A program made the translations under genes and the position numbers. Below the pieces are notes generated by a model that saw nothing but the letters and a program-made list of their open reading frames with translations, searched no databases and had not been told where the DNA came from. From positions 1,674,001 through 1,738,000 of the forward strand of contig JBBAAO010000001.1 of assembly GCA_041658205.1 (NCBI GenBank): 64,000 nucleotides of DNA, given 5' to 3'. Origin of the DNA: Bacteroidota bacterium (GTDB taxonomy: Bacteria; Bacteroidota; Ignavibacteria; UBA10030; UBA8401). The first letter of the stretch is position 1. Each line of letters starts with the position of its first letter. Below are positions 36,390-43,687 of this stretch, one piece after another.

Positions 36390-36890
36390 TTAATAAAAAT
36401 AATAATGAAACGACAGCTGAGGTAGCGGCAACATTGTTCCATCGGAAAAATAGGTGAGCAATCCCTGAAATGTAAGGTGAACGGCATCTTGTAATAAGAA
36501 CTCTCCTCCAAGACCTGCCCCAAAACGGAATGGCGCAGTATATTTGTTTCCTCCCGATCCATTATAGATGTAACTGCTTGCCGCACCAAAAAAGAATCTT
36601 GCCGCATTACTCCGTGTTAAATCCTGCTGAAACTCAGCACCGAATGAATAAAACGTATCGGTGTTTTTTGGTTTAAATATTCCCAATATTGCCTGAAGGG
36701 AAGTTTTTCCTTCTGTGTGATAGCGATAACTGAGTCCTATCCCTGAAGCCGGTCCACCGGAAAATCCCAAACCATAGATATTCTTCCCAAATGCATCCCC
36801 TTTCACGCTGGAAACTGCAACTTGAGCTTCCGCCGTAACAACGAGAATGGAGAACAAGACTACAACACTTATTAAATGAAAACGTTTCAT
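36390..36890 (-). CDS. Small outer-membrane beta-barrel protein
   Basis: A 166-residue exported protein with a signal peptide (MKRFHLISVVVLFSILVVTAEAQ). The mature part is glycine- and aromatic-rich with strands alternating polar and hydrophobic residues (IYGLGFSGGPASGIGLSYRY, RFGAGLGGEFLL), ending FHYYFY, typical of an eight-stranded OmpX/OmpW-sized barrel. No functional motif beyond this. It is 29 bases downstream of the ABC permease on the same strand and may be co-transcribed with the exporter, though the start of its own transcript cannot be excluded. A short protein, but the signal peptide and pattern make it convincing. Confidence 0.78.
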   Translation of the reverse strand: MKRFHLISVVVLFSILVVTAEAQVAVSSVKGDAFGKNIYGLGFSGGPASGIGLSYRYHTEGKTSLQAILGIFKPKNTDTFYSFGAEFQQDLTRSNAARFFFGAASSYIYNGSGGNKYTAPFRFGAGLGGEFLLQDAVHLTFQGLLTYFSDGTMLPLPQLSFHYYFY

Positions 36891-36919
36891 TATCAGTCCT
36901 TATTGTTATAAACAAAGAA

Positions 36920-38170
36920 TTAATTTTCAGCTCTTAACCAGCCATAAATCTCTTTTAAACTTGGCTTTTTCCCTGTAACCAAAATTCCGATCCGGAATAC
37001 TTTTCCGGCAATCCACATCAAACCATAGATCGTCAACACAAGTGTAACGAGTGAAAGTGCCACCTCCCACCAAGCCGGAGTTTGAATCGAAAGACGCAAC
37101 GCCATCATTGTGGGTGTCAACAAAGGGATTTGCGATAAAACTTTTACCAACATTGAATCCGGATTAAACATGAGTGGTACCGCAAATGCTATTGGTAACA
37201 CAAGAAATATCGTAATATATCCGGTCATCTGCTGTGCTTCCTGTTCCGTTGAGACAGTTGAACCGGCAATAATGAAAATCCCGACATACATAAAATAGCC
37301 AAGAATAAAATAGATAAAGAGCAGAAGAAGATTATCCATCGTGACGAACGGAACCGGAGTCGCAAAATTAGCACCAATTAAAATCAAACCCCAAAATGCG
37401 AGCGTCGTTAAACCAAGCAATGATAATCCGATGATCTTTCCGGACATCAATTCCTGCGAAGAACAGGATGAGACTAGCACTTCAACAATACGATTTGCTT
37501 TTTCTTCGATCACACTGCGGATCAGCATTTGTCCCGACGAAAGGACGAGAAACATCAACAACATAATAAAGATGTAGCCGGTGAAAAAGGTCTCCATGAA
37601 ACCGGATTCTTTCTCTTCCCCCTGCTTCGATACTTTAAACGTCTTGATATCAACTTCCGTCATCAATTTTTTAATCGTTGAGGCATCATATCCGCTTGAT
37701 TGCAGACGCCGTTCGATAATGATTTCTTCAAGTACCTTTGAAAAACGATTCTGATCTCTGGCGTTACCCACATTTTCTGCACGATATTCAATCTTCCCTT
37801 TTTCCAAAACATCTTTAGGCATTACAAAATAACCTTCTATTTCACCCGATGCTAATTGTGCTGTCGCTATGATCTTTAGATGCTCAGTATCCATGTTCTC
37901 ATCGAAGATCTCTTTAATCTCATAATTCGGTACACCGCTTTCGAGTTTGTATTTCTCGAGCATACGGGATTCGATGAATGATGTTAACGAATGGGTCTCA
38001 TCAATTACTCCAAATGTTTTTGTTTTTTCATCCTCCTTATCCGCTAAGAGACTTGGCAGCACCGTAAAGATTGACATGATCAACGGAGTCATAAACAATC
38101 CGATGATGAATGCCTTTGTTCGTACTTTTTCGATAAACTCCCATTTTGCGACGGCCAATATTTTATTCAT
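36920..38170 (-). CDS. ABC-2 type transporter permease (NatB-like)
   Basis: A 416-residue permease of the ABC-2 (NatB/YhaP-like) type. One transmembrane helix at ~20-40, then a large extracytoplasmic domain (~45-195), then five helices at ~200-400 (FFTGYIFIMLLMFLVLSSGQ, LSLLGLTTLAFWGLILIG, LLLLFIYFILGYFMYVGIF, YITIFLVLPIAFAVPLMF, VALSLVTLVLTIYGLMW). SVIEEKANRIVEVLVSS (about residue 217) is the conserved coupling segment of this family. It overlaps the ATPase gene upstream by eight bases. It exports an unknown substrate (Na+ in NatAB; peptides or drugs in others). Confidence 0.87.
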   Translation of the reverse strand: MNKILAVAKWEFIEKVRTKAFIIGLFMTPLIMSIFTVLPSLLADKEDEKTKTFGVIDETHSLTSFIESRMLEKYKLESGVPNYEIKEIFDENMDTEHLKIIATAQLASGEIEGYFVMPKDVLEKGKIEYRAENVGNARDQNRFSKVLEEIIIERRLQSSGYDASTIKKLMTEVDIKTFKVSKQGEEKESGFMETFFTGYIFIMLLMFLVLSSGQMLIRSVIEEKANRIVEVLVSSCSSQELMSGKIIGLSLLGLTTLAFWGLILIGANFATPVPFVTMDNLLLLFIYFILGYFMYVGIFIIAGSTVSTEQEAQQMTGYITIFLVLPIAFAVPLMFNPDSMLVKVLSQIPLLTPTMMALRLSIQTPAWWEVALSLVTLVLTIYGLMWIAGKVFRIGILVTGKKPSLKEIYGWLRAEN

Positions 38171-39311
38171 GTGCCGCCTCCAGTTGTATTTTCTGTTTTA
38201 ATTTTTGCCATCGAATAAAGGAAATGATCGATACAATAACACCGAATCCTGCTAAACCGCCAGAATCTTTTCCGGCAATAAACATGACAACGCCGACAAT
38301 CGCAACCAACATGCCAATAACCATAGATGTCTGTTGTTTTTTTACTGCCGGATTCTTGATCAACGAAACTGGCTGCATCTGCTTTTGTTGAATATCAGTT
38401 TTTTCCTTTTCCACCTCTTCAACAGAGAGTCCCACAACATCTAAAAAGATCGAATTCAGGGAGGGTTCAACAAACTCAAATTTTCTCAACTCTACTTTTG
38501 GTAATATGGCTGAAAGAATTTCGTTTGAAGAAACTTCACCATTCAAGGAAAGTTCAGCATAATTTTCGTAGACCGTTGCTTTTTTCACAAATGGCAACGA
38601 AGAGAGAAATTTTCCGTCTCCATCATATTCCAAATGAAGAGAATTAGTTCCAAACCTTTGTTTTGCCTGTTTTACTGTTCCTTCCAATACGATCTTTCCT
38701 CGATTGATCAAACAGAGTTCATCGCATAATTTTTCCGCGGTCTCCATTTGATGCGTCGAAAAAATAATCGCTTTCCCCTGCTGTTTTAATTCGGCAAAAA
38801 TATCCTTCATCACTATTTGATTCACCGGATCAAGTCCGGAGAACGGCTCATCTAAAATAACCAGATCGGGATCGTGCAGGATGGTGGTGATGAATTGAGC
38901 TTTTTGTTGGTTTCCTTTGGAGAGTTCTTCTACTTTTCGTTTAGCGTACGATTGAAGATTAAACCGTTCCAGCCATTCCATTCCCTTCTTTTTTGCCATG
39001 TCGGATGAAATTCCCCGGAGCGATGAAAAATAGACAATCGTATCAAGCAATCCATTCTTCCGATATAGTCCACGTTCTTCCGGAAGATACCCGATCTTAT
39101 TTCGAATTCCATCATGAAACGGAACACCATCGTACGTAATCGTACCGGAATCAGGCTTCGTGATATTCAGCAGCATTCTGATTGTTGTGCTTTTTCCAGC
39201 GCCGTTCGGACCAATTAATCCGAAGATTGTACCGCGTTTCACTTCGAGTGAAACATCATCGACAGCGAGAACGGTGGAAAATTGTTTTCGAAGATTTACT
39301 GCTTTGAGCAT
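38163..39311 (-). CDS. ABC transporter ATP-binding protein (NatA-like) with C-terminal membrane helices
   Basis: A 382-residue ATPase. Walker A GPNGAGKST (~34-42), signature LSKGNQQK (~129), Walker B LVILDEPF (~153), D-loop SGLDP and switch His (STHQ) are all intact, followed by the DUF4162-like C-terminal domain typical of NatA proteins (~220-305). Unusually, after that the chain continues into two predicted membrane helices (MVIGMLVAIVGVVMFIAG and LAGFGVIVSIISFI, ~330-370) and a charged tail. NatA-type ATPases normally end soluble. Partner of the permease at 36920; the genes overlap by eight bases and are probably translationally coupled. Substrate unknown. Confidence 0.88.
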   Translation of the reverse strand: MLKAVNLRKQFSTVLAVDDVSLEVKRGTIFGLIGPNGAGKSTTIRMLLNITKPDSGTITYDGVPFHDGIRNKIGYLPEERGLYRKNGLLDTIVYFSSLRGISSDMAKKKGMEWLERFNLQSYAKRKVEELSKGNQQKAQFITTILHDPDLVILDEPFSGLDPVNQIVMKDIFAELKQQGKAIIFSTHQMETAEKLCDELCLINRGKIVLEGTVKQAKQRFGTNSLHLEYDGDGKFLSSLPFVKKATVYENYAELSLNGEVSSNEILSAILPKVELRKFEFVEPSLNSIFLDVVGLSVEEVEKEKTDIQQKQMQPVSLIKNPAVKKQQTSMVIGMLVAIVGVVMFIAGKDSGGLAGFGVIVSIISFIRWQKLKQKIQLEAAHE

Positions 39312-39409
39312 AAAAGTGGTTGAGTATGTGAGTTGACGAGTAATTGAGTTGAAGAGTAAATAACGATTGAATAAGTATTTTTCACCTACTCAAATACTTA
39401 TCTGCTCAA

Positions 39410-39910
39410 CTACTTCTTTAATATTCTTTTGATCTGCTTTAAATGATTAAGGTCATGACCCGCTTCCAGGTTCATAAGATGCTTAATCGTTTCTTTCCCT
39501 CGTTCTTGGTGCATCCCGTAATGTTCTAATTTTTCTTTCGGAAGACCGGTCAGAAAGTTCAAATTTGCGTTGCGAATAACCGAATACATTTCAAGCATTT
39601 CACGAATATCCGTTTTTTGATACTGTGAATTTTCCGCCCAATCGTCTTGCTCAAACGGCTGCAGTGTAACTCCATTCTTTTCAACAGCAGATCGGTATCT
39701 CCATCCGAGTACCAATTCCGTTTCGGCAAGATGCGCTACGATCTCAGCAACAGACCATTTATTCGGTTCCGGACGTTTATATAATGTTTTCTTCGAAACG
39801 CCGGTAATAATTTTTTTAATTGTTTTTGGAGTGCTTTTTAGGATTTTTACGGCATCTTTGCCTTCAAGATTTCCTAAAATTCTTGCAATATACTGTTGAG
39901 GGGTTTCCAT
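39410..39910 (-). CDS. DinB-family (DUF664-like) protein
   Basis: A 166-residue four-helix-bundle protein of the DinB/YfiT superfamily. The first helix pair ends at KWSVAEIVAHLAETEL (conserved W-x-x-x-E-I-x-x-H-L, with a metal-type His near residue 60), and GHDLNHLKQI near the end supplies two more His. DinB proteins often use such His triads to bind a divalent metal, and some are thiol transferases; the reaction here is unknown. It stands alone, 98 bases from the ABC ATPase. Both sides carry degenerate TTGAG/CTCAA repeats (39312-39409 and about 39985-40013), the first overlapping its stop. Confidence 0.8.
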   Translation of the reverse strand: METPQQYIARILGNLEGKDAVKILKSTPKTIKKIITGVSKKTLYKRPEPNKWSVAEIVAHLAETELVLGWRYRSAVEKNGVTLQPFEQDDWAENSQYQKTDIREMLEMYSVIRNANLNFLTGLPKEKLEHYGMHQERGKETIKHLMNLEAGHDLNHLKQIKRILKK

Positions 39911-40018
39911 AAATATAGTTTAGTTTATAAGAAGTTAAAAAATTGAAAATAATTTCAAACTAAAAAAGTTGTTGAATGGAATTCTTAACTACTCAACGAC
40001 TCAAATACTCAGGACATT

Positions 40019-41317
40019 TTACGGGGTTAAACGATAAATCATTCTTGGAAACGGTATTGTCTCACGAACATGTTCTAATCCACAAATCCATGCTACAGTT
40101 CGTTCAATTCCCAATCCAAAACCTGCATGGGGAACGGAACCGTAACGTCGAAGATCCAGATACCAATCAAACGCTTCCTGCGGAAGTTCATGTTCTTTCA
40201 ATCGTGCTAAGAGAAGATCATAGTCATCTTCACGCTGGCTTCCACCGATAATTTCACCATACCCTTCGGGTGCAAGAACGTCCACCGCAAGCGCAAGTTT
40301 TTCATTTTGCGGATCACGTTTCATATAAAACGCTTTGATAGCCGACGGATATCGATGCACCATCACCGGACGATCGAACTGTTCAGAGATCACCGTTTCG
40401 TCTGGCGCGCCAAGATCATTTCCCCATTCGAATGCAATCCCTTTTTTATGAAGAATCTCTACTGCTTGATCATATGTTATTCGAGGAAGCGGGCGTTTCA
40501 CTGCTTCAAGAAATTTCACATTTCGTTCCAGGGCAACCAGTTCCGGCATACGGTTTTTAAGAACGCTTGTAACAATATGTTCTAAAAATTCTTCAGCAAG
40601 ATCCATGTTGTCGTTCAGATCGTTGAAGGCCACTTCAGGTTCCACCATCCAAAACTCTGTGAGATGACGACGAGTTTTAGATTTTTCAGCGCGAAACGTC
40701 GGACCAAACACATACACTTTTCCGAGAGCCATTGCGCCCGCTTCACCATACAATTGTCCCGATTGAGTTAAATACGCTTTCCCCAGATCGAAATATTCTG
40801 TTTCAAACAAAGTCGAAGTTCCTTCGCATGCGGCTGGAGTAAAAATCGGCGCATCAAGAAGTGTGAATCCTCGTCCATCAAAAAATTCTCTGATCGAGCG
40901 GATGATTTCATGACGGATTCGCATGATGGCATGCTGGCGCGAAGAACGGAGCCAGAGATGCCGACGATCAGCAAGGAATTCTACACCGTGATCTTTGGGT
41001 GTAATAGGATATTCTTTTGCAATGGAAATGATCTCAACATTTGTCACATCCATTTCAAATCCACCCGGAGCACGTTGTTCAGCACGGATCGTCCCGGTCA
41101 TTTTAAATGATGATTCCTGAGTCAACTCACCGCAATGATTAAATAATTCTTCACCAACAACATTTTTTACAACAACTCCTTGACAGATTCCCGTGCCGTC
41201 CCGCAATAACAGAAATTTAATTTTGCCGCTCGAACGGAGATTATAGAGCCATCCTTGCAGCGTTACTGTTTCGCCAGCATGTTTTGCAAGGTCTTCGATA
41301 TAGACTTTTGTTGCCAT
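40019..41317 (-). CDS. asnS: Asparaginyl-tRNA synthetase
   Basis: A 432-residue class IIb aminoacyl-tRNA synthetase that charges tRNA-Asn with asparagine. N-terminal OB anticodon-binding fold (ETVTLQGWLYNLRSSGKI, ~17-105). Catalytic core: motif 1 around GFTLLDAPIFTPAACEG (~150), motif 2 FRAEKSKTRRHLTEFWMVEPE (~212-232), motif 3 GFGLGIERTVAWICG (~407). The length is usual for bacterial and archaeal AsnRS, and the Asn-type PAACEG sequence in place of the AspRS equivalent supports AsnRS. It is a single-gene unit with its own upstream region (41318-41479). The presence of AsnRS means at least direct Asn-tRNA charging; the amidotransferase route cannot be judged from this window. Confidence 0.95.
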   Translation of the reverse strand: MATKVYIEDLAKHAGETVTLQGWLYNLRSSGKIKFLLLRDGTGICQGVVVKNVVGEELFNHCGELTQESSFKMTGTIRAEQRAPGGFEMDVTNVEIISIAKEYPITPKDHGVEFLADRRHLWLRSSRQHAIMRIRHEIIRSIREFFDGRGFTLLDAPIFTPAACEGTSTLFETEYFDLGKAYLTQSGQLYGEAGAMALGKVYVFGPTFRAEKSKTRRHLTEFWMVEPEVAFNDLNDNMDLAEEFLEHIVTSVLKNRMPELVALERNVKFLEAVKRPLPRITYDQAVEILHKKGIAFEWGNDLGAPDETVISEQFDRPVMVHRYPSAIKAFYMKRDPQNEKLALAVDVLAPEGYGEIIGGSQREDDYDLLLARLKEHELPQEAFDWYLDLRRYGSVPHAGFGLGIERTVAWICGLEHVRETIPFPRMIYRLTP

Positions 41318-41339
41318 GGAATTTCCTTTTTGTTTTGCA

Positions 41340-41370
41340 GATGACCGTCACCTTTAAGGTGACGGTCATC
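41340..41370. repeat. Perfect 13-bp inverted repeat, REP-like
   Basis: GATGACCGTCACC (41340-41352), a TTTAA loop and GGTGACGGTCATC (41358-41370). No T-run follows on either strand, so it is not a standard terminator. It lies 23 bases upstream of asnS (minus strand), in its 5' leader if the promoter is further up. It could be a dispersed palindrome or an RNA hairpin in the asnS leader. Confidence 0.65.
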
Positions 41371-41420
41371 GAGTTTACTATTGGTATCTGTAAAAATATA
41401 CAAAAACGTTGCTCGTTCTA

Positions 41421-41458
41421 CAAAATAAAATCCCGTCCGAATGCAATCGAGACGGGAT
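41421..41458 (-). terminator. Rho-independent terminator of the gltX-VIT operon
   Basis: Read on the minus strand: ATCCCGTC, a 13-base loop and GACGGGAT (41430-41458), then TTTTATTTTG. It is 22 bases after the stop of the last VIT-domain gene (41480), so it closes the long 51635-41480 operon. Confidence 0.85.
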
Positions 41459-41479
41459 AGTTACACATTCAAGACTTCC

Positions 41480-43645
41480 CTACTTGGTCAAAAGCAGTTT
41501 GATTGAATAATACTTCGTCGGAGTAATGAGAACAGCAAAATAGACTCCACTCGATACTTTTTTCCCATCGTCGGACATCCCCTGCCATGTTATATCGGTA
41601 TATTTTCCGGCCGTAGCATTGGAGATGTCAAATGTTTTCACAAGTTGTCCCAACAGATTAAATATGTGCAGCTTACTCTGGTCTGCCGTTATCCCCTTCG
41701 GTAATCTCACTTTTAAAGTCGTTTGAGGATTGAATGGATTTGGATATGCCACTAGCATTGAATCATTTGTGGGAATAAGTGGATCGTTTCCATCAGCGAC
41801 ATAAACCAGTTTAGATTCATCCCGACATGTTAAACATGCTTTGAGTGTATCACTTGGTTCCAAGGCAAGAAATGCCGAATACTTACTCAATACCCTGAAG
41901 GAAAGGCTGGCATCGATAATCGTTTTTGTATTGCTATTATTTTGCGGTTGCGATTCCAACGCGGCAATATAATTTCCTGCCCAGATCGATTCAAGTGTAT
42001 TATCCATTATCGTAACATTGGAATCAGGAATTGTAATTTTTGTCGAAATCGTTTTCCCTTGAAATAATCCCGCAACATCTAACACAAAGGGAAATTGCCC
42101 GTTGTATTTTCCGATTTGTGTTATGGTTTTATCAATAGATACTTCAGTAGACGATGTGGGAATGTTGGAATACCTGTTTGAGCAGAATCCATTTTCAATT
42201 CTGGTAATCATGTCGAATGATTTGAGGGTACCTCGAATTTGGTCATGGACAATTTGCAAATTCGTTTGAAGACTAGAGTTCTGACGGTACGCAGTAAACG
42301 TTCCTCCTGTTAACCGTGAGAGATTTTCATAAAAATAGTCGTTTCCGTAATAATACTTACCATTAAAGTATGAGGAGGTAACGCTCCAGTTGCTCACATC
42401 GGTAATGTGAATAGGGATGACCGGTTTGAGTATTTCGGAAATAGACTGAATGGCAGGATTAACAATTGTATGATGATTATATTTATCCGAACCTGCAATT
42501 AACCATATTGTTCCTATATTTCCATTATTTCGAATAAAATCTATCCCATCAGTTATTAACGCTTGTAAATTTGCTGAGTTCTGTATAATGTTTTGTGTGA
42601 TAAGATTAAAGGTATTTATTATTGATGTTGAATCGCCTACAATCCATCCCGATTGTTTCATTCGTTTTATTTGAGTCCCCGAAAAGATAAGATTGAAAGA
42701 ATCCTTCGAGGTCATATTCGACAGCATAAATGATTTCATAGAATTGATTAAGCTGAGCGTCGAATACGATGATCGGGATTCATCAAACTCGTACAGAAAA
42801 ACAAATTTTTGTTCATTTGAAATATTAAACAAGTTAATCGGATTGAACGAAACTTGAAAATAGCCTTCCCCAGTCTTTAAAGAATTTTCATATTTCCCAA
42901 CGAATATTTTGTTATTCTTCGTATCGGCAGATAATGTTACATTCCCATTGATGGCGCTTGCCGGAATCTCACCATAATAGTATTGTTTTCCGGTAAGATT
43001 GTCGAGTCGTGGAGTAGATTCAAATCCGTTTTGAAACTCAGTAAATGATGGATTGTTAAATTCTGATGATGGCCAATAAAAAACAGTCCCCTTCGTTAAA
43101 GATCTTTTTGAAAGTTTTAAAATATTAGTTGGCAAAGCTGACGTAACACTTTTTCCGCTGAAATTGACTGGTAAGAGATATGATATCTTCACTTTTCGAT
43201 ACCCTGTCCCTACCATCGGATAAATCCGCAATGAATATTGAAGGTCAGAGTTTTTCATTAACAATGCAGGATCTCTTCTCCGTTTCACAATATTTTCATA
43301 AATGCTTGATGCTGTCCAGCGATCCAAGATCAATCCCTTCATAATTGTATTGTCGTCAATCCACAACCAAAGATCGTTGACAATTGCATCTTTCGGGAGT
43401 GCAAATTCCATCTGCACTTCAATGCTGTCGCTGGAAGAGAAGGAGAGATCTTTCGCAGAGAATGTAAGATACATGTCGTATTGGACATAATTCCCTTTCG
43501 GCCGGATAGAGAGGACGGCTTGATCGATACTCCCTTGGCCATGCCTCCACGCCTGTTGTGGATGTTGGACATTGAGGTAATTGTACGTGTATTGAGAGAA
43601 GAGCGTGATTGGTATGATCAGTATGAGCATCAACAGGTTTTTCAT
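41480..43645 (-). CDS. Exported VIT/vWA-type protein with intact MIDAS and sorting domain
   Basis: A 721-residue exported protein with signal peptide (MKNLLMLILIIPITLFSQ). Residues ~28-165 fit a VIT domain (vault/inter-alpha-trypsin type): SIEVQMEFALPKDAIV, LILDRWTASSIYENIVKRR, DPALL, and KVKISYLLPV. Residues ~278-450 look like a von Willebrand A domain; FLYEFDESRSSYS contains an intact MIDAS DxSxS (Asp288, Ser290, Ser292), so it can bind Mg2+. The C-terminal domain starts AYPNPFNPQTTLKV and ends SIKLLLTK, a type IX sorting domain. Tandem paralogue of the gene at 43688, 42 bases downstream of it. The pair ends the long operon. Likely a surface adhesion or binding protein. Confidence 0.82.
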   Translation of the reverse strand: MKNLLMLILIIPITLFSQYTYNYLNVQHPQQAWRHGQGSIDQAVLSIRPKGNYVQYDMYLTFSAKDLSFSSSDSIEVQMEFALPKDAIVNDLWLWIDDNTIMKGLILDRWTASSIYENIVKRRRDPALLMKNSDLQYSLRIYPMVGTGYRKVKISYLLPVNFSGKSVTSALPTNILKLSKRSLTKGTVFYWPSSEFNNPSFTEFQNGFESTPRLDNLTGKQYYYGEIPASAINGNVTLSADTKNNKIFVGKYENSLKTGEGYFQVSFNPINLFNISNEQKFVFLYEFDESRSSYSTLSLINSMKSFMLSNMTSKDSFNLIFSGTQIKRMKQSGWIVGDSTSIINTFNLITQNIIQNSANLQALITDGIDFIRNNGNIGTIWLIAGSDKYNHHTIVNPAIQSISEILKPVIPIHITDVSNWSVTSSYFNGKYYYGNDYFYENLSRLTGGTFTAYRQNSSLQTNLQIVHDQIRGTLKSFDMITRIENGFCSNRYSNIPTSSTEVSIDKTITQIGKYNGQFPFVLDVAGLFQGKTISTKITIPDSNVTIMDNTLESIWAGNYIAALESQPQNNSNTKTIIDASLSFRVLSKYSAFLALEPSDTLKACLTCRDESKLVYVADGNDPLIPTNDSMLVAYPNPFNPQTTLKVRLPKGITADQSKLHIFNLLGQLVKTFDISNATAGKYTDITWQGMSDDGKKVSSGVYFAVLITPTKYYSIKLLLTK

Positions 43646-43687
43646 AGAAGGTTTCCAGGATTTAATTGAAAAATGAAATCTCTCTTA

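Noticed and set aside
39976..40251. Plus-strand open frame overlapping asnS
   Set aside because: Lies across the 3' end of asnS, which is certain; no domain or signal.
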